The position numbers and the translations under genes were made by a program. Positions 32,420-41,003 of a stretch of DNA of 64,000 nt are shown in pieces. Source of the DNA: CF-46 sp042408445 (GTDB taxonomy: Bacteria; Chloroflexota; Limnocylindria; Limnocylindrales; CSP1-4). Below the pieces are notes generated by a model that was given only the letters and a program-made list of their open reading frames with translations, did no database searches and was not told where the DNA came from. Position 1 is the stretch's first letter. Each line of letters starts with the position of its first letter. Location: NCBI GenBank assembly GCA_042408445.1, contig JBHORC010000013.1:1-64000 (forward strand), written 5' to 3'.

Positions 32420-33336
32420 ATCTCGCCCGGCCTGCGGTGACGGCCCTCGCTCCCCGCGTCCAGCCGCCGGCGCGCGGCCTCCGGGCGCTGGCGGTCGCCC
32501 TCTACCGGCGGCCGCGCGCCCAGCTCGGGCTGCTCCTCGCGGCGCCGCTCGGCTGGCTCGTCATCGCCTATCTCGGGTCGCTGGCGCTCTTCCTCGTCTC
32601 GTCGTTCTGGTCCGTCGATTCGACGACGGGGAACATCGTCACGACACCGACCCTGAAGAACTACGTCGAGATCGCGACGACCGAGGTCTACCGGACGATC
32701 ACGATCCGGACCGTGTTCATGGCGGCCCTCGTGACCCTCACCACGATCGTCGTCGCGTTCCCGATCGCCTTCTATGCGTCGCGGGTCGCGTCGTCGCGGA
32801 CCCGCGGGATCCTGACCGTCTCGATCCTGCTGCCGCTGTGGAGCGGCTATCTCGTGAAGGTCTACGCCTGGCGGCTGATCCTGAGCCAGAACGGCGTCCT
32901 CAACGGCGTCCTCGCACCGCTCGGGCTGCACGGCCCTGGCTACAGCGACGTCGCCGTGTGGCTCGTCGAGAGCTACCTCTGGCTGCCCTACATGATCATT
33001 CCGATCGTCGCGGGCCTCGAGCGGATCCCCGGCTCGCTCATCGAAGCGTCGTCGGATCTCGGCGCCCGGGCGGGCCTGACGTTCCGGCGGGTGATCCTCC
33101 CGCTCGCGATCCCGGCCGTCATCGCCGGATCCATCTTCACGTTCAGCCTGACGATGGGCGACTACATCACGCCCCAGCTCGTCTCGAACACGCGGTTCAT
33201 CGGCAACGCCGTCTACGACTTCCTCGGCGTCGCGGGCAACCAGCCACTGGCCGCCGCGCTCGCGATGATCCCGGTGACGATCATGCTCATCTACCTGCTC
33301 GTCGCCCGGCGACTCGGCGCGCTGGACGCCCTCTGA
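32404..33336 (+). CDS. potB: Polyamine-type ABC transporter permease
   Basis: 310 residues, six predicted membrane helices, with the EAA loop EASSDLGARAGLTFRRVILPLAIPAV that contacts the ATPase. The start is uncertain: ATG 32404 lies in a hairpin loop, while in-frame GTG 32437 would leave the hairpin as an intergenic structure and shorten the protein by 11 residues; neither has a good Shine-Dalgarno. Its stop overlaps the next gene's start by one base (TGATG). Confidence 0.9.
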   Translation: MLPGVDLARPAVTALAPRVQPPARGLRALAVALYRRPRAQLGLLLAAPLGWLVIAYLGSLALFLVSSFWSVDSTTGNIVTTPTLKNYVEIATTEVYRTITIRTVFMAALVTLTTIVVAFPIAFYASRVASSRTRGILTVSILLPLWSGYLVKVYAWRLILSQNGVLNGVLAPLGLHGPGYSDVAVWLVESYLWLPYMIIPIVAGLERIPGSLIEASSDLGARAGLTFRRVILPLAIPAVIAGSIFTFSLTMGDYITPQLVSNTRFIGNAVYDFLGVAGNQPLAAALAMIPVTIMLIYLLVARRLGALDAL

Positions 33337-34136
33337 TGCTGCTCTCGCGCGGCGTCCGGATCGCCCTTCGGGTCGCCACCGCCCTGACCCTGGCGTTCAT
33401 CTACCTCCCGATCGTGCTTATCGTCCTGTACTCGTTCAACTCCGCCAAGGTCGCCTCGTGGCCGATCGGCGGGTTCACCCTCGACTGGTACGCCCGGGCA
33501 CTCGCGAACAACGGGATCCGGTCCGCCCTCGTGACGTCGCTTGAAGCGGCGATCGGGGCGACGGTCGTCTCGCTCGTGCTGGGGTCGCTCGTCGCATTTG
33601 CCGTCCAGCGCCACGCGTTCTTCGGCCGCCAGACGTTGAGCTTCGTCGTCGTCCTGCCGCTCGCCCTGCCGGGAATCGTCACCGGCATCGCGCTGAACAC
33701 CGCGCTGCGGACGATCGGGGTGGAGTTCGGGCTCCTGACGATCATCATCGGCCACGCCACGTTCTGCGTCGTCGTCGTCTTCAACAACGTCGTCGCGCGG
33801 CTGCGTCGCACTGCGCGAACGGCGGAGGAGGCGTCCATGGACCTGGGCGCCGACACGTTCGCGACGTTCCGGCGGATCACGTTGCCGGCCGTCGGGACGG
33901 CCCTCGTGGCGGGCGGCCTCCTGGCCTTCGCGCTCTCGTTCGACGAGATCATCGTCACGAACTTCACGGCCGGCGTCTCGACGCAGACCCTCCCGCTGTG
34001 GATCTTCACAAACTACCAGCGGCCGAACAACCTGCCGCTCGTGAACGTCGCCGCGGTGTTCGTGCTCGTCCTCTCGATCGTGCCGGTGTACATCGCCTCG
34101 CGGCTCACCTCGGGAGTCGAGTCGACCGGCCGCTGA
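33336..34136 (+). CDS. potC: Polyamine-type ABC transporter permease
   Basis: 266-residue second permease with six helices; EAA loop EEASMDLGADTFATFRRITLP. The FNSAKVASWPIGGFTLDWY block is typical of PotC. ATG 33336 overlaps the potB stop, giving translational coupling. Last gene of the transporter operon. Confidence 0.92.
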   Translation: MLLSRGVRIALRVATALTLAFIYLPIVLIVLYSFNSAKVASWPIGGFTLDWYARALANNGIRSALVTSLEAAIGATVVSLVLGSLVAFAVQRHAFFGRQTLSFVVVLPLALPGIVTGIALNTALRTIGVEFGLLTIIIGHATFCVVVVFNNVVARLRRTARTAEEASMDLGADTFATFRRITLPAVGTALVAGGLLAFALSFDEIIVTNFTAGVSTQTLPLWIFTNYQRPNNLPLVNVAAVFVLVLSIVPVYIASRLTSGVESTGR

Positions 34137-34154
34137 CGCCACGGTCCCGGCGGG

Positions 34155-34253
34155 TCACCACCAGCGTTGGCCGGCTTCGGCGGCGAGCGCGGCCGCCGAG
34201 ACGATGGCCAGAATCACGGCCGAGCGGAACAGGATGACGAGGCGCGCGAGCAT
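34155..34253 (-). CDS. 32-residue membrane protein with C-terminal EAGQRW motif
   Basis: Starts MLARLVILFRSAVILAIVSA and ends EAGQRWW: one transmembrane helix and a short tail with the motif also found at the end of the 33-residue protein at 20584-20685. A strong GGAGGAG Shine-Dalgarno lies 7 nt before the ATG. Just upstream, an 8-bp self-complementary arm pair (34265-34282) could sequester part of that Shine-Dalgarno. Ends 18 bp from the convergent potC gene. Function unknown. Confidence 0.7.
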   Translation of the reverse strand: MLARLVILFRSAVILAIVSAAALAAEAGQRWW

Positions 34254-34264
34254 CCAGTGACTCC

Positions 34265-34282
34265 TCCGGCCGAACGGCCGGA
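34265..34282 (-). promoter_or_regulatory. Hairpin overlapping a Shine-Dalgarno
   Basis: TCCGGCCG-TT-CGGCCGGA on the minus strand; its 3' arm runs into the GGAGGAG of the 32-residue protein. Folding would affect ribosome access. Confidence 0.4.
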
Positions 34283-34370
34283 CCTACCTCGGCGCCCGAC
34301 CCCGTCCGAGGAGTGCCCGGTCCCGAGGCGCCGCGAGCACTGTCGCAGGCCGCCCTTATCGGCGGCTCAA

Positions 34371-34386
34371 CGGCGGCTCACCGCCG
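34371..34386 (-). terminator. Possible hairpin after YHS gene
   Basis: CGGCGG-CTCA-CCGCCG, preceded by a direct copy of CGGCGGCTCA. About 37 nt past the YHS stop. Weak evidence for termination. Confidence 0.3.
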
Positions 34387-34422
34387 GATCGTCCCGCGAT
34401 CCGCGTCGCGCCGGGCCAGCCG

Positions 34423-34593
34423 CTACATCGACGGAACGTGGTCCGGGTCGAGGAACCGCTCCGGGTCGTCGCGGAACTCGAGCATGCAGCCCTTGCCGCA
34501 GAACCAGTAGATCTTCCCGTCGTGGTCGATCTTCAGGTCGGTCGTCGTCGTGTCGACGTCCATCCCGCAGACCGGATCCTTCTCGATCGTCAT
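34423..34593 (-). CDS. YHS-domain metal-binding protein
   Basis: 56-residue single YHS domain: KDPVCGMDVD and IYWFCGKGCMLEFRDDPERFL, with three Cys suited to binding copper or another soft metal. Similar domains occur on copper ATPases and as free small proteins. ATG 34593 is used; an in-frame ATG at 34623 lies only 2 nt after a TATCCT box (34626-34631) and so inside the predicted transcript start. Divergent from the DksA-like gene. Confidence 0.85.
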   Translation of the reverse strand: MTIEKDPVCGMDVDTTTTDLKIDHDGKIYWFCGKGCMLEFRDDPERFLDPDHVPSM

Positions 34594-34662
34594 GTGGACA
34601 ACTCGCGTTCGGTTCGGTTTCATCGAGGATACCAACGGTCCCGAAACCGCCCGATCGGCTTG

Positions 34663-34668
34663 TAGGAT
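34663..34668 (+). promoter_or_regulatory. -10 box of DksA-like gene
   Basis: TAGGAT, 6 nt before ATG 34675. Confidence 0.45.
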
Positions 34669-34674
34669 GCCGTG

Positions 34675-35013
34675 ATGACCGGCACGCTTCCCGACCCCCG
34701 CTCGACCCTTGAGGCCGAGCGCGCGCGCCTGCGCGAGGAGCTCGCTGTCGGCATCGTCGCGCCGGGACCGATGACCTACGGATCCCAGGCCGCGGCCGCG
34801 ACCCAGGTCTTCGAGCAGCAGCGGGATCTCGCCCTGCGCGAGCGGAACGAACAGCAGCTCGAGGCGATCGAGGCTGCCCTCGCTCGGATGGCGGCCGGGA
34901 CGTGGGGCGCCTGCCTGCGCTGCGGCCGCCCGATCGCCCCCGAACGGCTCGAGGCGCTTCCCTGGGCCGCCCATTGCATCGAGTGTCAGCGGATCGTCGG
35001 CCGTGGCCGCTGA
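34675..35013 (+). CDS. DksA/TraR-family zinc-finger protein
   Basis: 112 residues: an N-terminal helical hairpin rich in Glu/Arg and a C-terminal C4 zinc finger CLRCGRPIAPERLEALPWA followed by HCIEC. DksA-like proteins bind the RNA polymerase secondary channel; whether this one does is unknown, as the coiled-coil tip has no clear DxxDxA motif. ATG 34675 lies 6 nt behind a TAGGAT box; GTG 34672 directly precedes it. Overlaps the threonine dehydratase gene by 11 bp. Confidence 0.85.
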   Translation: MTGTLPDPRSTLEAERARLREELAVGIVAPGPMTYGSQAAAATQVFEQQRDLALRERNEQQLEAIEAALARMAAGTWGACLRCGRPIAPERLEALPWAAHCIECQRIVGRGR

Positions 35014-36031
35014 GCCCCGGCCCGGCGGCGCGCCGCTCGTCTCGATCGACGACGTCCGCGCCGCCGCCGCCACGCTCGCCGGAGTCGCGATTCGGACGCC
35101 GCTCGTCCCGTTCGGCCGTCCCGGCGAGCGACGGTTCCTGAAGGCCGAGTCACTCCAGCCGATCGGTGCGTTCAAGATTCGCGGCGCCTACGTGGCCGTC
35201 GCGTCGCTGACCGACGAGGAACGCCGGCGCGGCGTGATCACCTATTCGTCCGGCAACCACGCCCAGGGCGTCGCCCGCGCCGCGCGGCTCCTCGATGCGC
35301 CGGCCGTCGTCGTCATGCCGTCTGACGCCCCGCCGCTCAAGAAGGCGCGGGTCGAGGCGGATGGCGCGGAGGTCGTGGTCGTCGGCACCTCGAGCGACGA
35401 GCGGCAGCGCGTCGCCGAGAAGATCGCCGCGGACCGTGGCCTCGCGATCATTCCGCCGTTCGACGACGACCGCGTGATCACCGGTCAGGGCACGGTCGGG
35501 CTGGAGATCGTCGAGGACCTGCCGGACGTCGCCGTCATCCTCGTCCCGATCGGCGGTGGCGGACTGGCGAGCGGGGTCGCCGTCGCGGTGAAGGCGCTCG
35601 CCCTGAACACGCGGGTGATCGGTGTCGAGCCGGAGCTGGCTGCAGACGCGCGGGAATCGCTTCGAGCCGGCCGGATCGTCCGCTGGGCGTCCGCCGATGT
35701 CTCGCGAACGATCGCGGATGGGACGAGAACGACGGCGATCGGCGTCCGACCATTCGCCCACCTCGCGGCGTTGCTGGACGACGTGATCCTCGTCACCGAG
35801 GCCGAGATCGCCGCCGCCGTCCGGCTCGCCGCCGAGGAGAGCCGCCTGGTCGTCGAACCCTCCGGCGCCCTCGCGATCGCGGCGATGGCGTTCCACAGCG
35901 CCGATGCCGGCCTTCCCGGTGCAGCCGGCGGCGAGCCCGGACGAGCCGTGGTCGCGGTCGTCTCGGGCGGAAACGTCGATCCCGATCGATACGTGGAGTA
36001 CCTCGCCGCGCCGATCCCGCCGCGCGGCTGA
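35003..36031 (+). CDS. Threonine/serine dehydratase (PLP fold type II)
   Basis: 342 residues. The PLP lysine is in GAFKIRGA; the substrate loop is YSSGNHAQGVA; the phosphate-binding loop is PIGGGGLASG. It converts threonine or serine to 2-oxobutyrate or pyruvate plus ammonia. There is no C-terminal ACT domain, so it is the short, catabolic-type or serine-racemase-like form. GTG 35003 overlaps the DksA-like gene's end, indicating co-transcription. Confidence 0.9.
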   Translation: MAAEPRPGGAPLVSIDDVRAAAATLAGVAIRTPLVPFGRPGERRFLKAESLQPIGAFKIRGAYVAVASLTDEERRRGVITYSSGNHAQGVARAARLLDAPAVVVMPSDAPPLKKARVEADGAEVVVVGTSSDERQRVAEKIAADRGLAIIPPFDDDRVITGQGTVGLEIVEDLPDVAVILVPIGGGGLASGVAVAVKALALNTRVIGVEPELAADARESLRAGRIVRWASADVSRTIADGTRTTAIGVRPFAHLAALLDDVILVTEAEIAAAVRLAAEESRLVVEPSGALAIAAMAFHSADAGLPGAAGGEPGRAVVAVVSGGNVDPDRYVEYLAAPIPPRG

Positions 36032-36103
36032 GACGCGGGCCCGGCCGGCGCGCGAGGCGCCGGAGAGCACGAGGCGCAACTCGGCCCAGGTCTGCGAGGG
36101 CCC

Positions 36104-37144
36104 TCAGCGGCCCTCGTGCTCGGCGCCGATCCGCTCGGCCAGCCGCGCCTCGCGGATACGGATGGCCGCCCGCTCCGCGTCCAGCCGGCGGTCGACATCG
36201 ACCTCGCGGCGCTGCTCGTGGCGCATCCAGCCGGCGAGGATCGCGCCCATCGCCGTCAGGAACAGGATGTCGCCGCAGATCCACATCAGCCCACCGGCGA
36301 TCTGCTGATCCTCCAGCGGGCTCGGGCCCCAGGTGCGGACCAGCGTCGCGTAGTGGTGGTACAGCACGACGCTCGAGTTGAGGATCGTCACCGCGAGGAA
36401 CGTGTTCTGCGGCATCTGCAGGAACACGTACATCGCCCGGACCGGGTGCGGGATGCGCCACGGGCTCGGATCGAGGCCGATCGCAGGCCACCAGAAGAGC
36501 AGGCCCGCGCCGAGGTACAGGGCGTGCTCCAGGTCGTGGATCGCGGGATTCTCGAGCGAGGCGTCGAAGAGCGGCGAGAAATGGGTCCCCCACATCGTCA
36601 CGGCGAACAGGATCCAGGCGACGACGGGGAAGCTCGCGATCCGCATCGCCCGTGAGTGGAGGATCGGCAGGATCACCCGCCGTCGGACGTTCGGCGACGA
36701 TGCCCGCAGGAGGGTCGTGATCGGCGCGCCGAGGGCGATCAGGGGCGCGGCGACGAGCGTGAGCAGCAGGTGCTGGACCATGTGGATCGAGAAGAGCGTC
36801 GTGTCGTACGTGTCGATCCCCGACAGGAGCGCCACCGCGATGACCGCGAGCCCGGCGAGGAACGCGACGCTGCGACGGCGTGGCACGGGGTTCGCCGGGT
36901 GGGCGCGATCGATCGACCGGACGATCCGGATCCAGACCCACGCCGCCGCGACGAGCGGCAGGATCACCGCCGGCTCGAACGTCCAGCCGAAGACGAGGTT
37001 GACCGGGTCGGGCGCGACGGGCGGCACCGGTCCGTGGGCGCTGACGGGGCCCGCGACCACGAGGGCGCCGAGAGCGCCGAGCACGACCGACGATGTCCGG
37101 ACGCGACCGCCGCGACCGGGGAAGAGGGGAGACATCCGGCTCAT
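36104..37144 (-). CDS. CtaG-family cytochrome c oxidase assembly protein
   Basis: 346 residues with a signal-like first helix and about seven further helices; conserved His-bearing blocks FSIHMVQHLLLTLVAAPL, HDLEHALYLGAGLLFWWP and LYHHYATLVRTWGPSPLEDQQ are those of the caa3-type CtaG family, which helps deliver copper to the oxidase. Encoded divergently from the oxidase operon. The C-terminal 40 residues are a charged Arg/Glu-rich tail. ATG 37144 is the first Met in the homologous region. Confidence 0.9.
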   Translation of the reverse strand: MSRMSPLFPGRGGRVRTSSVVLGALGALVVAGPVSAHGPVPPVAPDPVNLVFGWTFEPAVILPLVAAAWVWIRIVRSIDRAHPANPVPRRRSVAFLAGLAVIAVALLSGIDTYDTTLFSIHMVQHLLLTLVAAPLIALGAPITTLLRASSPNVRRRVILPILHSRAMRIASFPVVAWILFAVTMWGTHFSPLFDASLENPAIHDLEHALYLGAGLLFWWPAIGLDPSPWRIPHPVRAMYVFLQMPQNTFLAVTILNSSVVLYHHYATLVRTWGPSPLEDQQIAGGLMWICGDILFLTAMGAILAGWMRHEQRREVDVDRRLDAERAAIRIREARLAERIGAEHEGR

Positions 37145-37210
37145 CGTCGCACGATCCCGCCGACGACCCGCCGGCCTGCTCCGGCCGACGCCCGCCTGAT
37201 CTCCTCCCGC

Positions 37211-37216
37211 TATGAT
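37211..37216 (+). promoter_or_regulatory. -10 box of the cytochrome oxidase operon
   Basis: TATGAT about 114 nt before the subunit II ATG; no -35 recognised. Implies a leader of roughly 108 nt. Confidence 0.45.
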
Positions 37217-37330
37217 TGGCGCGTTCCGACCCGGATGGTCGAACACGGCCGCTCCGGCCGATTCCGATCTCCACCTGGCGCTTCGCGACCCAAGCCGGGT
37301 TCGACGCGCCACCTGAGCTCGAGGACGTGC

Positions 37331-38455
37331 ATGTCAGCCAACCGTGGCGCCCGGCCATCGACCGCCGCCCTCGTGGGCCGGGTCGTCGTTGCCGCCATCG
37401 GGCTCGCGCTGCTCGTGCTGATCGTGCTCAACGCCTCGGCGATCTGGAACAGCTTCTTCCCGCCGGAGGCGAAGAGCGTCGAGGGCCAGCAGATCCGGAA
37501 CCTCTACGACATCGTGTTCGGCATCGCCGTCGTGATCTTCGTGGTCGTCGAGGGGCTCATCATCTGGACGGTCGTCCGCTACCGCCGCAAGCCCGGCGAT
37601 GACGAGCTGCCGCCGCAGACGCACGGGAACAACCTCGCCGAGATCACCTGGACGCTGATCCCCACGATCATCGTCATCTTCCTGTTCGTCATCTCGTGGC
37701 AGACGCTCAACAGCGTCGAGGCGACCGCGGCCCAGCCGAACCTCAAGGTCCGCGCCGTCGCCGGCCAGTTCCAGTGGTCGTTCGAGTACCTGCCGGCGGA
37801 CGCCCAGTCCGACACGAAGGCGCTCTTCACGATCAGCGCGCCGAGCGGCCCGGAAGGCGGCCTGTTCCTGCCGGCCGGCCAGACGACGCACCTCTTCCTG
37901 CGCAGCCCGGACGTCATCCACGCGCTCTACGTGCCGCAGTTCCTGTTCAAGCGCGACGTCGTGCCGGGGATCACCAACCAATTCGACCTGAACATCCCCG
38001 CCGAGGACGCCGGGCAGACGTACCGCGGCCAGTGCGCGGAGCTCTGCGGCGTCGGCCACCGGATCATGCTGTTCGAGGTCCACGCCCTCGCGCCTGCGGA
38101 TTTCCAGACGTGGATGCAGGGGCAGATCGCCGCCGCGAACGCCACGCCGCCGCCGGCTCCGTCCGGCGCAGCAGCGGGCCCCGGGATCGCTGTGACGGCC
38201 CAGAACGTGAAGTTCGAGCAGGCCGAGCTCACCGCCCCGGCCACCGGCTTCACGATCCAGTTCGACAACAAGGACGCCGGGACGCCGCACGACGTCGACA
38301 TCCTCGACCAGAGCGGTGCGAAGGTCTTCGACGGCAAGGTCATCACCGGCCCTGCCAAGGAGGATCTCCCGGTCCCGGCGCTCCCGGCGGGCACCTACAA
38401 GTTCGAGTGCTCGATCCATCCCACCCTGATGTTCGGCACGCTCACGGTCCAGTAA
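37331..38455 (+). CDS. ctaC: Cytochrome c oxidase subunit II fused to a cupredoxin domain
   Basis: 374 residues. Two membrane helices (about 12-34 and 55-78; a third hydrophobic stretch at 100-118) precede the CuA domain with His197 and C235-x3-C239-x3-H243-x2-M246. An extra domain at about 290-374 is a second cupredoxin with His320, Cys360, His363 and Met367 in a type-1 copper arrangement. Its closest relative in the window is the C-terminal domain of the protein at 41004-42107. GAGGA precedes ATG 37331. CuA receives electrons from cytochrome c; the extra domain could be a built-in donor. Confidence 0.93.
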   Translation: MSANRGARPSTAALVGRVVVAAIGLALLVLIVLNASAIWNSFFPPEAKSVEGQQIRNLYDIVFGIAVVIFVVVEGLIIWTVVRYRRKPGDDELPPQTHGNNLAEITWTLIPTIIVIFLFVISWQTLNSVEATAAQPNLKVRAVAGQFQWSFEYLPADAQSDTKALFTISAPSGPEGGLFLPAGQTTHLFLRSPDVIHALYVPQFLFKRDVVPGITNQFDLNIPAEDAGQTYRGQCAELCGVGHRIMLFEVHALAPADFQTWMQGQIAAANATPPPAPSGAAAGPGIAVTAQNVKFEQAELTAPATGFTIQFDNKDAGTPHDVDILDQSGAKVFDGKVITGPAKEDLPVPALPAGTYKFECSIHPTLMFGTLTVQ

Positions 38456-38465
38456 GGGAGCTCCG

Positions 38466-40097
38466 ATGGCGACCACGACGCTGACGCCCGCCGCCTCCGC
38501 CTACCGGAGCGGCCTGTACGAATGGCTGACGACGACCGATCACAAGAAGATCGGGATTCTCTACATCGTCAACTCGTTCCTGTTCTTCTTCCTGGCCGGG
38601 TTGATGGCTCTCGGGATCCGCACGGAGCTCGCCCAGCCGGGCCTCCAGGTCGTGACGAACGAGGGCATCTACAACCAACTCTTCACGATGCACGGCAGCG
38701 TGATGATCTTCCTGTTCATCATCCCGATGCTCGCAGGGTTCGGGAACTACGTCGTCCCGCTCCAGATCGGCGCGCCGGACATGGCGTTCCCGCGGATCAA
38801 CGCGCTGTCCTTCTGGATGCTGCCGCTGGGCGGGATCCTGCTCCTCCTCGGCTTCGTGACCGGTGGCGCGGCGGCCGCCGGCTGGACGAGCTACAGCCCG
38901 CTGGCCCAGGACCGACCGCTCGGCTCGCCGGGCTCCGGCGAGGACCTCTGGATCATGGGTCTCGTCCTGATCGGGACGAGCTCGATCCTCGGCGCGGTCA
39001 ACTTCCTCGTGACGATCTTCAAGATGCGCGCGCCCGGGATGACGATGTTCCGGATGCCGATCCTGGTGTGGACCGTGCTCGTGACGAGCGTCCTCGTCCT
39101 GATGGCGACGCCGGTGTTCACGAGCGCCCTGATCATGCTGTTCATCGACCGCAACTACGGCGGCCACTTCTTCGACCCCGCGACCGGCGGCAACGCGATC
39201 CTGTGGCAGAACGTGTTCTGGTTCTACTCGCACCCGGCGGTGTATGTCATGGTCCTGCCCGCGATGGGGATGATCAGCGAGATCCTGCCCGTCTTCTCGC
39301 GGAAGCCGCTCTTCGGCTACAAGGCGTTCGTCTTCGCGACGGCCGGCATCGGCGCCCTGGGCTTCTCCGTGTGGGCCCACCACATGTTCACGACCGGCTC
39401 GGTCTATCTGCCGTTCTTCAGCCTGATGACGTTCTTCATCGCGGTTCCGACCGGGGTGAAGATGTTCAACTGGATCTTCACCCTGTTCCGGGGGAAGCTC
39501 ACGTTCTCGACGCCGCTGTTGTTCGCGCTCGGCTTCCTTTCGATGTTCCTGATCGGCGGCATCAACGGCGCGTTCTCCGCGGCGGTGCCGGTGGACTTCG
39601 CCCTTCATGACACGTACTGGGTCGTTGCCCACCTCCACTACGTCCTCTTCGGCGGCTCGGTCTTCGGCGTGATGGCCGGGCTCTACTACTGGTTCCCGAA
39701 GATGACCGGCCGGATGCTGGGTGAGGGCCTCGGCAAGGTCCAGTTCGTCCTGATGTTCATCGGCTTCAACCTGACGTTCTTCCCGATGCACCAGCTGGGC
39801 CTCGCGGGCATGCCCCGCCGGATCGCCGACTACGCCAGCGACGCGGGCTGGAACGACCTGAACCTGCTCGCGACGATCGGCGGCTTCACGATCGCGGCCA
39901 GCATCATCCCGCTGCTCTGGAACGTGTTCGCGTCGCTCCGCGGCGGCCGGATCGCCGGTGACGATCCGTGGGAGGCCAACACGCTCGAGTGGGCGACGAG
40001 CTCGCCGCCACCGCCGTACAACTTCGACCACCTGCCGGAGATCCGGTCCGAGCGACCGCTCTTCGATCTCCGCCACGGGCGGACGGCGGCCCACTGA
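38466..40097 (+). CDS. ctaD: Cytochrome c oxidase subunit I
   Basis: 543 residues, twelve membrane helices. Heme a and a3-CuB ligands lie in MHGSVMIFLFIIPM, WFYSHPAVYVMVLPAMG (with the cross-linked Tyr position) and VWAHHMFTTG, and HLHYVLFGGSVFG. Proton-pumping terminal oxidase core, reducing O2 to water. Ten bases after subunit II with an AAGGGAG Shine-Dalgarno. Confidence 0.97.
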   Translation: MATTTLTPAASAYRSGLYEWLTTTDHKKIGILYIVNSFLFFFLAGLMALGIRTELAQPGLQVVTNEGIYNQLFTMHGSVMIFLFIIPMLAGFGNYVVPLQIGAPDMAFPRINALSFWMLPLGGILLLLGFVTGGAAAAGWTSYSPLAQDRPLGSPGSGEDLWIMGLVLIGTSSILGAVNFLVTIFKMRAPGMTMFRMPILVWTVLVTSVLVLMATPVFTSALIMLFIDRNYGGHFFDPATGGNAILWQNVFWFYSHPAVYVMVLPAMGMISEILPVFSRKPLFGYKAFVFATAGIGALGFSVWAHHMFTTGSVYLPFFSLMTFFIAVPTGVKMFNWIFTLFRGKLTFSTPLLFALGFLSMFLIGGINGAFSAAVPVDFALHDTYWVVAHLHYVLFGGSVFGVMAGLYYWFPKMTGRMLGEGLGKVQFVLMFIGFNLTFFPMHQLGLAGMPRRIADYASDAGWNDLNLLATIGGFTIAASIIPLLWNVFASLRGGRIAGDDPWEANTLEWATSSPPPPYNFDHLPEIRSERPLFDLRHGRTAAH

Positions 40098-40777
40098 TGA
40101 CAAGCGACAGCCAGGCGCTCACGGCGGGCGGCGGCGCCGAGGCGCGCTACCAGGACCCATCCTTCCACGACGCCCGCGGTGGGATCAGCAACCCGATCCT
40201 CGGGATGATCCTGTTCATCTGCTCGGAGGTGATGTTCTTCTCCGGCCTGTTCGCGGCGTACTTCAGCGTCCGGGCGTCGACCACCCCGTGGCCGCCCGTC
40301 GTCGCCGCGGGCGCGGATCCGGCCTCGCAGGAAGCCGCGACACGGCTCACCGAGGCGTTCAACCTGCACGCCGAGCCGTGGTTCGCCCTGCTGCTGACCG
40401 TGATCCTCGTCATCAGCTCGGGCACCTGCCAGCTGGCGATCTGGGCGATCCGCCGCGACGATCGGGCCGGCTTCATCCGCGCGATCGGCGTCACCCTGGT
40501 CCTCGGGATCGTGTTTCTGATCGGGCAGGTCTACGACTACTCGACGATCGGCTTCGGGATCTCGGACACGCCGTTCGGGACGACCTTCTACACGCTCACC
40601 GGCTTCCACGGTGCCCACGTCTTCGGCGGCGCGGTGATGCTCTCGGTGATCCTCTATCGCGGCCTCGCGGGGCAGTTCAGCTCGCGCCACCACGACGCCG
40701 TCGAAGCGGTGTCGCTGTACTGGCACTTCGTCGACGTCGTCTGGATCGTCCTCTTCTCGACGCTCTACATCCTCTAG
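40097..40777 (+). CDS. ctaE: Cytochrome c oxidase subunit III
   Basis: 226 residues with five to six helices: LGMILFICSEVMFFSGLFAAYF at the start, TLTGFHGAHVFGGAVML and the final YWHFVDVVWIVLFSTLYIL are diagnostic. It lacks the first two helices of the long mitochondrial form. ATG 40097 overlaps the subunit I stop (TGATG), so the two are coupled. Confidence 0.95.
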   Translation: MTSDSQALTAGGGAEARYQDPSFHDARGGISNPILGMILFICSEVMFFSGLFAAYFSVRASTTPWPPVVAAGADPASQEAATRLTEAFNLHAEPWFALLLTVILVISSGTCQLAIWAIRRDDRAGFIRAIGVTLVLGIVFLIGQVYDYSTIGFGISDTPFGTTFYTLTGFHGAHVFGGAVMLSVILYRGLAGQFSSRHHDAVEAVSLYWHFVDVVWIVLFSTLYIL

Positions 40778-40790
40778 GAAGGGAGTCGCG

Positions 40791-40985
40791 ATGCATCCGC
40801 TCCGGCACCCGCGCATCGCCGCGCTCGTCGGGATCATCTTCGTCGTGATCGGATTCGTGTACTGGGCCGTGCCCTATTTCGGCGGGTGGCACCTGGACTA
40901 TGCCGGCGTGACGATGCTCGCCGTGCTCGGCATCGCCATGGCCCTCATGGCCTACGTGCTCGTCGCCGGCTCGCCGAGCGAATAG
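40791..40985 (+). CDS. Small cytochrome oxidase subunit IV-like protein
   Basis: 64 residues with two membrane helices: a short basic start, LVGIIFVVIGFVYWAVPYF, then WHLDYAGVTMLAVLGIAMAL. Position right after subunit III fits the small subunit IV of caa3-type oxidases in Chloroflexota and Actinobacteria. AGGAAGGGAG Shine-Dalgarno. Confidence 0.75.
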   Translation: MHPLRHPRIAALVGIIFVVIGFVYWAVPYFGGWHLDYAGVTMLAVLGIAMALMAYVLVAGSPSE

Positions 40986-41003
40986 CAGACCGCGAAGCCG
41001 ATC

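Noticed and set aside
34361..34386. Tandem CGGCGGCTCA repeat as a possible CRISPR or operator remnant
   Set aside because: Two short copies only, no spacers, no cas genes; better explained as a GC-rich hairpin.
38442..40103. 553-codon minus-strand frame
   Set aside because: Antisense to cytochrome oxidase subunit I; charged, repetitive Glu/Arg/Asp/His product typical of a shadow frame.
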